Positions 33,363 through 42,477 are shown, counted from the first letter of the stretch. The stretch is 64,000 nt of DNA from VRUE01 sp033856275 (GCA_033856275.1 JAWVFJ010000038.1:1-64000); one strand, 5' to 3'. The notes: generated by a model from the sequence alone, not told the origin. Numbers and translations are program-made.

Positions 33363-34139
33363 ATGAAGGTGCTCTTCATCGGCGACGTGGTCGGCGGGCC
33401 CGGGCGACGCGGGCTCGCCGCGGCGATGCCGGGACTGCGCGAGCGCTACGCCCCCGAGATGGTGATCGTCAACGGCGAGAACTCCGCTGGGGGGATGGGG
33501 ATCACCGAGAAGACCGCGAAAGCGATCTTCGAGGCCGGCGCCGACGTGATCACCACGGGCAACCACGTCTACCGCCACCGCGAGGTGTACGGCTTTCTCA
33601 ACCGCAGCGACCGAGTGATTCGTCCCGCCAACTATCCCTACGCCAACCCCGGCCGGGGCTACACGGTCGTCGAGGTCGGCGGGCGCAGGGCCGGGGTGAT
33701 CAACCTCAGCGGCGCCGTCGGCCTGCGCGTCGCTCGCTCTCCTTTCCACGAGGTCGACAACGTGCTCGAGAAGATCGAGTGCGACTTCGCCCTCGTCGAT
33801 TTCCATGCTGAGGTGACGAGCGAGAAGGTGGCGATGGGCTGGCACCTCGACGGTCGGGTGGCCGGCGTGCTCGGCACTCATACACACGTGCCGACGGCGG
33901 ATGCCCGGGTACTGCCGCAGGGGACCGCGTTCATTTCCGACGTTGGAATGACCGGGTCGCGGACCAGTGTGCTTGGGGTGAAACCGGAGCTGATACTCGA
34001 GTCGATGATTACCCAGATGCCGGTTAAGTTTGAGACGGCTGATGAGGACGTTTGGGTGATGGGGGCGGCGGTCGAGGTGAACGACCGAGGGCTGGCTGAC
34101 TCGATTACTCCTGTGATGGTGCCCGCTCCTGCCTCTTAG
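33363..34139 (+). CDS. ymdB: YmdB-like metallophosphoesterase
   Basis: About 258 residues. It shows the whole YmdB metallophosphatase set: FIGDVVGGPGR, NGENSAGGMG, TTGNHVYRHRE, VDFHAEVTSEK and GTHTHVPTADARVLP. Known relatives are 2',3'-cyclic AMP phosphodiesterases affecting RNA turnover and development. The ATG at 33363 is preferred to the in-frame GTG at 33357 because of the TAGGGT spacing and the AGGTGA just before it. It converges with the GT87-like gene; repeat element B fills the 38-base gap and part of that gene. Confidence 0.92.
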   Translation: MKVLFIGDVVGGPGRRGLAAAMPGLRERYAPEMVIVNGENSAGGMGITEKTAKAIFEAGADVITTGNHVYRHREVYGFLNRSDRVIRPANYPYANPGRGYTVVEVGGRRAGVINLSGAVGLRVARSPFHEVDNVLEKIECDFALVDFHAEVTSEKVAMGWHLDGRVAGVLGTHTHVPTADARVLPQGTAFISDVGMTGSRTSVLGVKPELILESMITQMPVKFETADEDVWVMGAAVEVNDRGLADSITPVMVPAPAS

Positions 34140-34152
34140 TTCGTTGCCGGGT

Positions 34153-34264
34153 AGAAGCACCCGGCACCCCTCCTCACTCAACTTTTTCGGTGGATCGTGC
34201 TGGGCCGTCCGAGGTTGGGGTGCCGAAAAAGTACAAGCCGTTTGGAGGGGTACCGGGTGCTCTT
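34153..34264. repeat. inverted-repeat element, copy B
   Basis: A 112-base element in the convergent gap. Its outer arms (34153-34173 and 34244-34264) match at 18 of 21 positions, so they are less perfect than in other copies. The core is CACTCAACTTTTTCGG (34175-34190) and CCGAAAAAGTACAAG (34223-34237). The last 28 codons of the convergent membrane protein are read from this element. Confidence 0.8.
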
Positions 34265-35770
34265 TTCCAGGGACGACATTGCTACTAGCAGAAGGGGATA
34301 GAACCAGACTATGTAGAGGTAGAACCAGTGGTGCATGCTTAGCTGCACGCCGATCAGGAGGGCCGCCCCCAAGGCTGCCATTTGGAAGAGCTTCTTTTCC
34401 TTGGGTCGCCAGGCAAATGCGATGGCGAGGGTGGCGACTGCTACGAGGATCGCTACGCGGAGGGGCTCCAGGGAGGGGGCTTGGCCCCAGATGCTGAAGG
34501 GGGAGTCGCGGCCGGATTGATAGGCGATGGTGCGGTCGTAGAGAGTGTGGAGGCCGGGGTCGATTGCCGGCCACAGGAGCAAGGCGCCGGCGGTCGCTGC
34601 AAAGGCGAGGGCGAAGCGCCAGCGTCTCTCGCCGTGGGTGGCGAGCATCGGTAGGAGGATGGCGGGAGCGAACTTCGCCAGGGTTGCCAGGGCCACCATC
34701 ACGCCACGAGTGGCGGGACGGGCGAGGGCGAGGAGGGTCGCGACCAAGAGCATTGCGACGAGGGTGTCGTTGGAGTTGGAGAGCAGGGCGAAGGCGGTGT
34801 AGGGGTAGGCGGCCCAGCCGAAGGCGAGGGTCGCGGCGAGCTTGTCGCCGGCGGGGCCGGGGCGGATGCGGCGGCCGAGCAGGATCAGCAGGGCAAAGGT
34901 GGCGAGGTCGAAGAAGACCGCCGCGCCGTGGGCAGCCGGTAGATCGTTCCAAGTTCCCGACCAGGGCCAGATCCACTCGAAGGGGACGTAGGCGAGGTAA
35001 TTGACCGGGCCGTAAGTGTCGCCCTGGGAAACATCAGCTGGGAAGTTGTCGTAGATCGGTTCGCCGTGGGCGATGCGGTCGGCGCCGACCTCACTTGCGT
35101 ATCCGACGTCGATTACACCCGAGTCGGCCATATCGAGCCCGACGCGAAAGCCGAGCAGAAAGAGGGCGGCGATAAGAAGCCAGGCCGCGGGCCAGCGGGG
35201 GCGGATCCCCTCTCCTCCGCCGCGCAGTCCGATCCATAGCGCCCGCGCGAACAGGTAGGTGAGCGGGATGTACTGAAGCGGCACCGAGAGGCCGATTTCG
35301 GCTCGGTTGAAGAAGAAGTTGGAGACGCCGAAGCCGAGCAGGACGAGCAGGTCGAGGTTGGCCACCCGGCGTGGGCGGCGCCAGTCGAGCAGCCCGAGCA
35401 GGAAGATCGCGCAAAGCGGCAGGAAGACGTAAGGCGCGTTGAGCTTGTGGCCGAAGGCGCCGGAGTAGCCGCGGGCCATTTTCCAAGCGACCTGGTATCC
35501 GGTCCAGGACTCGCGCACCAGCCCGGTAGTCGGATCGACGATGACCAGCGCCACCTCTTTGTCGCCGGCGAAGTAGCCGACCTCCCAATTGCCGTCGACC
35601 TTGTTGGCGGCATCGGTGAGCACCGTGTTTGCCTGCCGCTCTTCGACCACCCTCGGATCCTTCGCGGCAATGCGGGCGGCCTCTGCCGCCGTGACTTCCG
35701 CCGGCGCCGCGGCGGCGGCGGCCGGTAGACACAGCAGCGCGGCGCTCAGACTCGCCGCCAGCAACCTCAT
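34178..35770 (-). CDS. membrane protein with PepSY-like domain and GT87-type glycosyltransferase region
   Basis: A 530-residue protein. A signal peptide (RLLAASLSAALLCLPAAAAA) is followed by an external PepSY-like domain (about 25-120; EVGYFAGDKEVALVIVDP). Then come about ten membrane helices of the GT87/DUF2029 mannosyltransferase type with an external loop carrying DTYGPVNYLAYVPFE. The last 28 residues are encoded by repeat element B and are probably not part of the original protein. The start is ATG at 35770, overlapping the stop of the phosphatase-like gene (ATGA). It may transfer sugars from polyprenyl donors; this is inferred from family resemblance. Confidence 0.75.
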   Translation of the reverse strand: MRLLAASLSAALLCLPAAAAAAPAEVTAAEAARIAAKDPRVVEERQANTVLTDAANKVDGNWEVGYFAGDKEVALVIVDPTTGLVRESWTGYQVAWKMARGYSGAFGHKLNAPYVFLPLCAIFLLGLLDWRRPRRVANLDLLVLLGFGVSNFFFNRAEIGLSVPLQYIPLTYLFARALWIGLRGGGEGIRPRWPAAWLLIAALFLLGFRVGLDMADSGVIDVGYASEVGADRIAHGEPIYDNFPADVSQGDTYGPVNYLAYVPFEWIWPWSGTWNDLPAAHGAAVFFDLATFALLILLGRRIRPGPAGDKLAATLAFGWAAYPYTAFALLSNSNDTLVAMLLVATLLALARPATRGVMVALATLAKFAPAILLPMLATHGERRWRFALAFAATAGALLLWPAIDPGLHTLYDRTIAYQSGRDSPFSIWGQAPSLEPLRVAILVAVATLAIAFAWRPKEKKLFQMAALGAALLIGVQLSMHHWFYLYIVWFYPLLLVAMSSLEKSTRYPSKRLVLFRHPNLGRPSTIHRKS

Positions 35771-37290
35771 AGCCCGAAGTGGTCGCGAACGGCCGGCGCG
35801 ACGTCGCAGAGCGCCCACTGCTCGCGCTCGCTCGCGTCCGCCGGACCGCAGCCAACGAAGAGCAGCGGCCCGAGCGAGTCGCCGGCGTGCAGCGAGCCGT
35901 GGCTGCCACCACCCGCGTGGGTGACGCCGCCCCAATCGACCGCCTCATACCCCGGCTCCAAGGAAAGGATGAAATCACCGGCGTGAGGACTGGCCAGTGC
36001 CGACCAGACACGGGCGAGAGGGTCCGGGTAGATCGGGCTGCTGACCAGATTGTCCGAGACGCTCGCCGCCAAAGCCTCGAGGTCTCCCTCGACCTCCCAG
36101 CGAGCGCCGCGCAGATCGGCGAGCGAGTCGCCCGGCCGGAAGCGAAGTTGCGCCTCACCCCGCTCGACTACCGCCCAGGCTCCTGCCCGCGGCGCACCAG
36201 GCTCCTGCCTTCGCAGCGGTGCCCCGGCGGCGTCCTCCAAACGGCAGACCAAGTCGACGCCCTCGATCACACCGAGCGTTTCGCGCACCCTCTCTGGATC
36301 GGCTTGCCCGCCCTCGCCAGGCAAGAGGTAGACGTGTGCAGCTCGTCCGGTTGGGCTGACCGCAACCTGGGCGGACTCCGGCCGGTCCTGCGAGGGCTGC
36401 AAGACCGACCAATCGCGCCCCAGCAATTCGGCCAAAGGAAGACCCCGGTGCACCGGGGTCTGGGCGTGATCGGCGACCAGGATCAGCGCGTAGGAATCGA
36501 GGAAAGGGTCGAGCCCACCTGCCGCCTCGACGAGTTTGCCGAAGCAGTGATCTGCCTTGGCGATCGACTCGACGCTGGCCTCCGGGCCGAAGCGGTGCGA
36601 GTAGTTGTCGTTGTCCGGAAGCGAAAAGAGCAAAAAGTCGAAGCCATCGGTCTTCGCCAACTCGCCCGCGCAACAGGACGAGTAGCCATCGCGGCTGCCG
36701 GGGATCGAGGTCGATTTGCAGGGCACCTCGCGGCTGGCGTAGAGGTCGCCGTAGAAGAGCTCGGCCGGCCCCCAGGTGTGGTGGCGAAACTTGAGGCTGG
36801 TCGCGTCGACCGCCCGGCGCAGGAGGCCGTCTAGGGAGACCTGGTGGCGATGGCGGCCACGGTAGATCAAGAACGGCGTGCAGGCCGTGCGCAGGCCGGC
36901 GTCGTCGAGTTGCTCGAAGAGGGTCTCGACGTCCGGGTTGAGATGCGCCAGGTTCATGTTGTAGACGAGGTCGTAGAGGGCGCGGAAGACACCGAAGGCG
37001 CGGCTTGCCTCAAGCGAGGAGCCATACTCGACGTAGCGCCGCTCGAGTCGGTGGTACCAGTTCATGCCGCTGATCCAGTGGCCGTCCGCGCCGCGTCCGG
37101 TGACCATCTCGGCGCTGGCGACGGGCGTGACGGAGGGAAAGCTTGAAACACAGTCGGGCACGAGGACGCCGCGCTCGATCAGGGCGCCGAAGGTGGGTGC
37201 ACGACCCTCGGCAACGGTGCGTTGCAGCATGTCGGTCCGCAGCGAGTCCACGTAGGTGAGAATCAGCTTCTTGGCGGGCACGGTTGCCAA
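35767..37290 (-). CDS. alkaline phosphatase superfamily (nucleotide pyrophosphatase/phosphodiesterase-like) protein
   Basis: A 507-residue soluble protein with the metal-site pattern of the superfamily: YVDSLRTDM at the N-terminus, the nucleophile region SSFPSVTPVASAEMVTG, PDNDNYSHRFGP, LVADHAQTPVH and a C-terminal THAGGGSHGS. It has no signal peptide, so it is cytosolic unless anchored otherwise. It is translationally coupled to the GT87-like gene downstream. The start is TTG at 37290 with a GAGG a few bases upstream. Members hydrolyse phosphodiesters or transfer phospho-groups; the substrate is not known. Confidence 0.8.
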   Translation of the reverse strand: MATVPAKKLILTYVDSLRTDMLQRTVAEGRAPTFGALIERGVLVPDCVSSFPSVTPVASAEMVTGRGADGHWISGMNWYHRLERRYVEYGSSLEASRAFGVFRALYDLVYNMNLAHLNPDVETLFEQLDDAGLRTACTPFLIYRGRHRHQVSLDGLLRRAVDATSLKFRHHTWGPAELFYGDLYASREVPCKSTSIPGSRDGYSSCCAGELAKTDGFDFLLFSLPDNDNYSHRFGPEASVESIAKADHCFGKLVEAAGGLDPFLDSYALILVADHAQTPVHRGLPLAELLGRDWSVLQPSQDRPESAQVAVSPTGRAAHVYLLPGEGGQADPERVRETLGVIEGVDLVCRLEDAAGAPLRRQEPGAPRAGAWAVVERGEAQLRFRPGDSLADLRGARWEVEGDLEALAASVSDNLVSSPIYPDPLARVWSALASPHAGDFILSLEPGYEAVDWGGVTHAGGGSHGSLHAGDSLGPLLFVGCGPADASEREQWALCDVAPAVRDHFGL

Positions 37291-37316
37291 ATCATCCTCG
37301 ACCGCGACGGCGGCTC

Positions 37317-37432
37317 AGGACCTGTCCCGGTAGGGGTTCCACTTAACTTTTTCGGTGGGGCGTTGTCGAGCTGGCGCCTCTAGCCCACGACGAAAAAGTA
37401 CAAGACGTTTCACCCCTACCGGGACAGGTCCT
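37317..37432. repeat. inverted-repeat element, copy C
   Basis: A 116-base element with perfect 21-base outer arms (37317-37337 and 37412-37432) and the core CTTAACTTTTTCGG (37342-37355) and CGAAAAAGTACAAG (37391-37404). Its orientation relative to transcription is opposite to copies A and D. The right arm ends inside the stop codon of the gene at 37431-37865. The loop shares GCTGGCGCC with copy A. Confidence 0.85.
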
Positions 37433-37865
37433 AGCGGAGGACGCGGAGTCCGGCGTGTTTGCGCTGGGCGCGGCGGCGTCTGGAGATACCGAGCCAGAGA
37501 AGGGCCGCGATCACCAGCAAGGTGGCCGGGGAGATCAGGATCGCGATCGCGACGACGACGAGGGCCGCGAGGGAGACGAGGAAGCCGAGGGCTCCGGTGC
37601 CGCTGCCTTCGCGGCGGCCGGCTGAGCTGACCACGTCGCTGACGATCAGACAGGCAAAGACCGCGCCAAGGAAGCAGAAGAAGGCGCCGACCGATGAGCT
37701 GACGCCAGCGGTTCCCGCCAGTAGGAAGCCGATCGCGATCGCGATCACACCGGCGAGGATGGTCATTCGGCCACGGGCCGAGCCGTGCGTGCCGGTGGTG
37801 CCGGCGAGCATCCCGATTGCGATGCCGATGCCGAGCTCGAGGCAGATGCCGGAGAAGGATCCCAC
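37431..37865 (-). CDS. small membrane protein of unknown function
   Basis: A 144-residue protein with four predicted membrane helices (for example GICLELGIGIAIGMLAG, ILAGVIAIAIGFLLAG, AFFCFLGAVFACLIV and FLVSLAALVVVAIAILI) and a basic cytoplasmic tail (SRRRRAQRKHAG). I do not recognise the family. The start GTG at 37865 has TAGGTT six bases upstream, so the mRNA is probably leaderless. Its stop codon lies within the arm of repeat element C. It is divergent from the aminotransferase gene. Confidence 0.7.
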   Translation of the reverse strand: MGSFSGICLELGIGIAIGMLAGTTGTHGSARGRMTILAGVIAIAIGFLLAGTAGVSSSVGAFFCFLGAVFACLIVSDVVSSAGRREGSGTGALGFLVSLAALVVVAIAILISPATLLVIAALLWLGISRRRRAQRKHAGLRVLR

Positions 37866-37871
37866 GCCGAA

Positions 37872-37877
37872 AACCTA
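37872..37877 (-). promoter_or_regulatory. -10 box of the small membrane protein gene (leaderless type)
   Basis: TAGGTT on the minus strand, six bases before the GTG at 37865. Confidence 0.45.
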
Positions 37878-37918
37878 ACTCCCCGAGCGGGGCGGCGCGG
37901 ATTCGGCACACTATCCCC

Positions 37919-39283
37919 ATGCCCGAACCGCCTCACCGGCGTCGCGCCCACGCGAGCAGCAGCGATCTGGAGCGCTACGCCGGCCTCTTCGCAGAGCGGA
38001 CGCGGGTGATGCGCTCCTCGGCAATGCGCGACCTGATGGCGATTACCGCGCGGCCCGAGGTGATCTCGCTCGCCGGCGGCCTTCCCGATACATCGACCTT
38101 TCCCCCCAAGACGTTCGCCGCGCAGATGACCCGGATCGCCCAGGAGTCGGCGGCGGAGGCACTCCAGTACGGACCGACCGAGGGATTCCGGGAGACGGTC
38201 GACTGCATCGTCGAGGTAATGGGTGCTGAGGGGATGCTCCCTGACCCCGACGATGTAATCGTCACCACCGGCGGCCAGCAGGCGATCGACCTGCTCTGCA
38301 AGACGCTCGTCGACCCCGGCGATGCGGTTATCTGCGAGGCGCCGACTTACCCCGGCGCGATCCCCGTGTTCTGCAGCTACCAAGCCGAGACGATCCAGAT
38401 CGAGTGCGACAGCGAGGGGATGAAGATCGAGGAACTCGAGGACACGCTGGAGCGCCTCGACGTCGAAGGGAGGCGACCGAAGTTCATCTACTCGGTGCCG
38501 ACCTTCCAGAATCCGGCCGGAGTGACGATGTCGCTGGAGCGCCGGCGCCGACTGGTCGAGCTCGCTCGCTCGCGCGAGTTGCTCATCGTCGAGGACAATC
38601 CCTATGGGCTACTTCGCTTCGACGGCGAGGCGCTGCCGCCGCTCTACCAACTCGACGGCGGCGACTTCGTCCTCTACATCGGCACCTTCTCGAAGATCCT
38701 CTCGCCCGGCATTCGCCTCGGCTGGGCGGTGGTGCCGCCGCCGGTGATGGAGAAGGTGGTGCTGGGCAAGCAGGCCGCCGACCTCTGCACCTCGACCCTG
38801 ACCCAGTTCTTTGTCCGCGAGTATTTCGGTGGCGGGACTTGGCGTGAGTACGTCGAGAGCCTGGTCGGCATCTACCGCGCCCGGCGCGACGCGATGCTCG
38901 AGGCGCTGGAACGCTACTTCCCGTCGCAGGCGAGCTGGACCGAGCCGGACGGCGGGCTCTTCATCTGGGCCACCCTCCCCCCCTTCATCGACACCAGCGA
39001 CCTACTGGCAAAGGCGCTGCGGGAGGACGTCGCCTTCGTGCCCGGCCAAGCCGCCTACGTCGACGGGCGCGGTCGCAGCTCGATGCGCCTCAACTTCTCC
39101 GCCGGCAATGAGGATGAGATCCGCGAGGGCATCCGCCGAATCGGCAAGACGGTCGAGGAGCAAGTGGAGCTCTACAGCGCGTTGACGGGCAAGGAGCCGG
39201 TGGTCCCGGCGTCGCCACAAGCGGAGACGGCCGACTCGGAGAACGTGGTGCCATTTCGCAAGGCCGGGGAGGGCGGGGCTTGA
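37919..39283 (+). CDS. PLP-dependent aminotransferase (2-aminoadipate/aromatic type)
   Basis: A 454-residue fold-type I aminotransferase. Landmarks are ISLAGGLPDTSTFP, VTTGGQQAIDLL, YSVPTFQNPAGVTM, VEDNPYGLLRF and the PLP lysine in GTFSKILSPGIRLGW. The closest known groups are 2-aminoadipate (LysN-like), aromatic and branched-chain transaminases, and no GntR domain is present. The start is ATG at 37919; the in-frame ORF from 37817 overlaps the divergent gene and has no conserved extension. About 30 residues after RIGKTVEEQVELY form a polar tail. The stop overlaps the ddl start. Confidence 0.88.
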   Translation: MPEPPHRRRAHASSSDLERYAGLFAERTRVMRSSAMRDLMAITARPEVISLAGGLPDTSTFPPKTFAAQMTRIAQESAAEALQYGPTEGFRETVDCIVEVMGAEGMLPDPDDVIVTTGGQQAIDLLCKTLVDPGDAVICEAPTYPGAIPVFCSYQAETIQIECDSEGMKIEELEDTLERLDVEGRRPKFIYSVPTFQNPAGVTMSLERRRRLVELARSRELLIVEDNPYGLLRFDGEALPPLYQLDGGDFVLYIGTFSKILSPGIRLGWAVVPPPVMEKVVLGKQAADLCTSTLTQFFVREYFGGGTWREYVESLVGIYRARRDAMLEALERYFPSQASWTEPDGGLFIWATLPPFIDTSDLLAKALREDVAFVPGQAAYVDGRGRSSMRLNFSAGNEDEIREGIRRIGKTVEEQVELYSALTGKEPVVPASPQAETADSENVVPFRKAGEGGA

Positions 39284-40212
39284 GGGTCGCGGTCCTCAAA
39301 GGTGGTCGCTCGCTAGAGCGGGGGGTCTCGCTGCGATCCGGGGCGCGGGTCGAAGACGCGCTGGAGCGGCTCGGGCACGAAGTGCTGCCGCTTGAGGCAG
39401 ACGGTGAACTGGTCAAGCGGCTGGTGGCTGACCGGCCTGACGTCGTCTTCGTCGCGATGCATGGGCCGGGCGGCGAGGACGGTACCGCGCAAGAGCTGCT
39501 CGAGATCCTCGGCATCCCCTTCACCGGTCCTGGCATCGCTGCCTGCGTGCGTTGCATCGACAAGGTCTTGACCAAGCACGAGCTGCGCGATGCCGGCGTA
39601 CCGACGCCAGACTGGTTCGCCTTCAACGAGACGGCTTTCCGCGAGCTCGGCGCCGCCGATGCGCTCGGCGGGCTCGAGGAACGGCTTGGCTTCCCACTCG
39701 TGGTCAAGCCCAGCCGGGGTGGATCGGCGCTGGGAATCAAATTCGCCGAGAACTGGTTCGACGTGCCGGAGGCGCTGGTCTCGGCCTTTAGCTACGACGA
39801 CCGCGTCGTGCTGGAACGCTTCGTAGACGGTCGCGAGCTGGCGGTCAGCGTGCTCGGCGAGGAACCGCTGCCGATAGTGGAGGCGATTCCCCAGTCCGGT
39901 GACAGCTACGACTTCGAGGCCCGCTATGAGATCGGACGCACCGCCTTCGTCTGTCCGGCCGAGCTCAGCGTCGGGGAGTCGGCTGCCGTAACCGAGGCCG
40001 CCCTGGATGCCTATAAGGCCCTGGGCTGCTCCGGCTTCTCGCGCGTCGACTTGATACTCGCCGCGGACGGGCCACAGGTGCTCGAGGTCAACGCGATCCC
40101 CGGCCTCACCGACACCAGTCTCCTCCCCCAGGCCGCCGAGGCCGCCGGCATGACCTTCGAGAAGTTGGTCGAGAAGATCCTCGACCTTGCCTTGACGCCC
40201 GCTGGCGCCTAG
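39280..40212 (+). CDS. ddl: D-alanine--D-alanine ligase
   Basis: A 310-residue ATP-grasp enzyme making the D-Ala-D-Ala dipeptide of peptidoglycan. It shows MHGPGGEDGTAQELLEILG, the CIDKVLTKHELRDAGVP hinge, FPLVVKPSRGGSALGI, the ATP-grasp glutamate in LERFVDGRELAVSVL and the Mg site LEVNAIPGLTDTSL. The start is the TTG at 39280, overlapping the aminotransferase stop (TTGA), so translation is coupled. Opening residues RVAVLKGGRSLERGVSL match the family N-terminus. It converges with the bifunctional nuclease gene, with no gap. Confidence 0.95.
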   Translation: MRVAVLKGGRSLERGVSLRSGARVEDALERLGHEVLPLEADGELVKRLVADRPDVVFVAMHGPGGEDGTAQELLEILGIPFTGPGIAACVRCIDKVLTKHELRDAGVPTPDWFAFNETAFRELGAADALGGLEERLGFPLVVKPSRGGSALGIKFAENWFDVPEALVSAFSYDDRVVLERFVDGRELAVSVLGEEPLPIVEAIPQSGDSYDFEARYEIGRTAFVCPAELSVGESAAVTEAALDAYKALGCSGFSRVDLILAADGPQVLEVNAIPGLTDTSLLPQAAEAAGMTFEKLVEKILDLALTPAGA

Positions 40213-40707
40213 CTAAGAATCGCCGCCCTGGGCGAAGTCGTCGGGCGAGACCTCGTCGAGGAACTCTTTGAATTTGTCGACGACCTCCTCGGTGTCCTCG
40301 ACGTCGTGCTCGAACTCGATCGCCGACTCCTCGATTACGTCCTCGTCGGCAAAGATCGGTGCCGAGACGCGTACGGCGAGGGCGAGGGCGTCGGAGGGGC
40401 GGGAGTCGATCTCCATCTCGGTGCCGTTGATCGAGACCGTGATCGAAGCGTAGAAGGTGTTGTCGCGCAGCTCGGTGACCGAGACCCGCTCGCATTTCGC
40501 GTCGAGTTGCTCCAGCACGTCAGAGAGCAGGTCGTGCGTCATCGGTCGCGGCGTCGAGGCGCCCTGCAACTTCATCAAGATCGCCGCCGCCTCCGGGTGC
40601 CCGATCCAGATCGGCAGGAACTTGTTGCTGTCAACAGTCTTCAGCAAGACGATCGGCTGCTTGCCGACCATGTCAAAGCTGACACCGTAGATCTGCATCT
40701 GTTGCAC
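40213..40707 (-). CDS. bifunctional nuclease family (DUF151) protein
   Basis: A 164-residue protein of the DUF151 family: the opening is YGVSFDMVGKQPIVLLK, and the family core LPIWIGHPEAAAIL and SRPSDALALAVR is present. The C-terminal 35 residues are acidic. Plant relatives have DNase/RNase activity; the bacterial role is not established. GTG at 40707 and ATG at 40698 are both possible starts. The gene follows tRNA-Ile by three bases, so it is probably transcribed together with the tRNA and freed by 3' tRNA processing. Confidence 0.85.
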   Translation of the reverse strand: MQQMQIYGVSFDMVGKQPIVLLKTVDSNKFLPIWIGHPEAAAILMKLQGASTPRPMTHDLLSDVLEQLDAKCERVSVTELRDNTFYASITVSINGTEMEIDSRPSDALALAVRVSAPIFADEDVIEESAIEFEHDVEDTEEVVDKFKEFLDEVSPDDFAQGGDS

Positions 40708-40710
40708 GAG

Positions 40711-40784
<74 letters not shown>

Positions 40785-40834
40785 GCAGCCAAGCCGAAGG
40801 ATAGCGGGGGAATCGTGCCCAGCGACCGTGGCGT

Positions 40835-41719
40835 TCAGGGCTGGCGGTGGCTGAGGCCGCGGGCCAGGTCGAGTGCCTCGTCGAGGTTCTCGAAGCGAAT
40901 CTCAAGCGCGATCTCCCCTCCCCGCGGGCGCAACTTGACCTCGTGGCCGAGCACCGACTCGAGCTCGTCGGCCGCTTGTTGCAGGGCCTCGGTCTCCTCC
41001 GGCGCCAATGCGGGCTTAGTGCTCCGCCCTTTCTTTGGCTGGCTAGCCAACTTGGCTCTGCTCTCCGTCTCTCGGACCGACCAACTGGCACGGACTGCCT
41101 CGCGGGCGAGTCGTCGGCGCACATCGTTGCCGTCAGCGACAAGAAGAGCGCGGCCGTGGCCCTCGCTCAGCTGGCCCGCCTCGAGCAGCTCCAATGCCTC
41201 GTCGGGGAGGTCGAGCAGGCGAATCAAGTTGGAGACGGCGGGGCGACTGCGGCCCACTCGCCGCGCCAACTCCTCCTTGGAGAGGCCAAGTTCGTCGACC
41301 AGGGCGGCGCAGGCGCGTGCCTCATCGACCGGGTTGAGGTCCTCGCGGACCATGTTCTCGATCAGCGCCACCTGCAAGCGCTCGGCCAATTCTTGGTCGC
41401 GGACCACGGCGGGCACCTTGGCCAGGCCGGCAGCCTGGGCTGCGCGCCAACGGCGCTCGCCGGCGATCAACTCATAGCTGCCGTCCGGAAGGGGGCGGAC
41501 CAGCAGCGGCTGCACGACCCCATTCGCCTCGATCGAGGAAGTGAGGCCGGTGAGAGACTCGGGATCGATCTTGGTGCGCGGCTGATTGGGATTTGGCTTG
41601 ATTAGCTCGGTTGGCAGCTCGCGCAACTCCCCGGCTTGCTCAGGACTAGCCTCGGGCAGGATCGCCGAGAGGCCGCTGCCGAGGCCTCGCTTGCCGCGCT
41701 TAGTCGTCGCGCTAGCCAC
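40835..41719 (-). CDS. parB: chromosome-partitioning protein ParB
   Basis: A 294-residue parS-binding CTPase that loads condensin and drives origin segregation. The CTP-binding motif region GERRWRAAQAAGL and the ENMVREDLNPVDEA motif are followed by the helix-turn-helix GLSKEELARRVGRSRPAVSNL and a C-terminal dimerisation segment. The N-terminus (KRGKRGLGSGLSAIL) is the ParA-stimulating peptide typical of the family. It overlaps parA by eight bases. Confidence 0.96.
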   Translation of the reverse strand: MASATTKRGKRGLGSGLSAILPEASPEQAGELRELPTELIKPNPNQPRTKIDPESLTGLTSSIEANGVVQPLLVRPLPDGSYELIAGERRWRAAQAAGLAKVPAVVRDQELAERLQVALIENMVREDLNPVDEARACAALVDELGLSKEELARRVGRSRPAVSNLIRLLDLPDEALELLEAGQLSEGHGRALLVADGNDVRRRLAREAVRASWSVRETESRAKLASQPKKGRSTKPALAPEETEALQQAADELESVLGHEVKLRPRGGEIALEIRFENLDEALDLARGLSHRQP

Positions 41720-42470
41720 GCTCGGCGAGCTCCTTGGCGAGGGCCCGGTAGGCCTCTGAGCCGCGCGAGTGGGGCGAGTGGTCGATCACGGGGAGACCGT
41801 AGCTTGGAGCCTCGGCGACCCGGACGCTGCGCGGTATGACCGTCTCGAAGACCATCTCTGGGAAATGCTGGCGCAGTTCTCGCTCGACGTCTTGCGCCAG
41901 GCGGGTGCGCTCATCGTGCATGGTGACCAAGAGACCCGACACCTCCAGGGCGGGATTGAGCTCACGCCGGATCATCGCCAGCGTGTCGAGAAACTGGACC
42001 AACCCCTCCAGCGCCAGGTACTCGGCCTGCACGGGCACGACGACGCGATCGGCGGCGGTGAGGGCGTTGACGCTGACCGGCCCCAGCGAGGGTGGGCAAT
42101 CGAGCAGCGTGTAGGCGAAGCGCTCGCGGACCGGCCCGAGGCGTTCGCGCAGGCGCGTCTCGGAACCCTCAAGCCGGGGCAACTCGACGGCGGCGCCGGC
42201 GAGATCCTTGTTCGCCGGCGCCAGCCAGAGGTTGTCGGGCCCCGCGGGGCGTGCCGCCTCGGCAACCGAGACATCGCCGATCAGGCAGTCGTAGGAGGAG
42301 GGATGCATGTCGCGGCCGCCGCCCAGTGCGACGGTGGCGTTGCACTGGGGGTCGAGGTCGACGAGCAGCGTTTGCGAGCCCGAGGCGGCGACGCAGGCGG
42401 CGACGTTGACCGCGGTCGTCGTCTTGCCGACGCCGCCCTTCTGGTTCGAGATCGCGTAGACGACGCCCAT
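41712..42470 (-). CDS. parA: chromosome-partitioning ATPase ParA/Soj
   Basis: A 252-residue deviant Walker ATPase. The motif KGGVGKTTT, the switch LLVDLDPQCNAT and TLLDCPPSLG are all present, and no long N-terminal DNA-binding domain precedes them. The start is ATG at 42470 (VVYAISNQKGG), seven bases after TAGTCT; the frame continues to 42515 but that part is not conserved. It forms the ParAB segregation system with parB. A parS-like site lies 2.4 kb upstream, at 44900. Confidence 0.95.
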   Translation of the reverse strand: MGVVYAISNQKGGVGKTTTAVNVAACVAASGSQTLLVDLDPQCNATVALGGGRDMHPSSYDCLIGDVSVAEAARPAGPDNLWLAPANKDLAGAAVELPRLEGSETRLRERLGPVRERFAYTLLDCPPSLGPVSVNALTAADRVVVPVQAEYLALEGLVQFLDTLAMIRRELNPALEVSGLLVTMHDERTRLAQDVERELRQHFPEMVFETVIPRSVRVAEAPSYGLPVIDHSPHSRGSEAYRALAKELAERG

Positions 42471-42477
42471 GGCTCGC

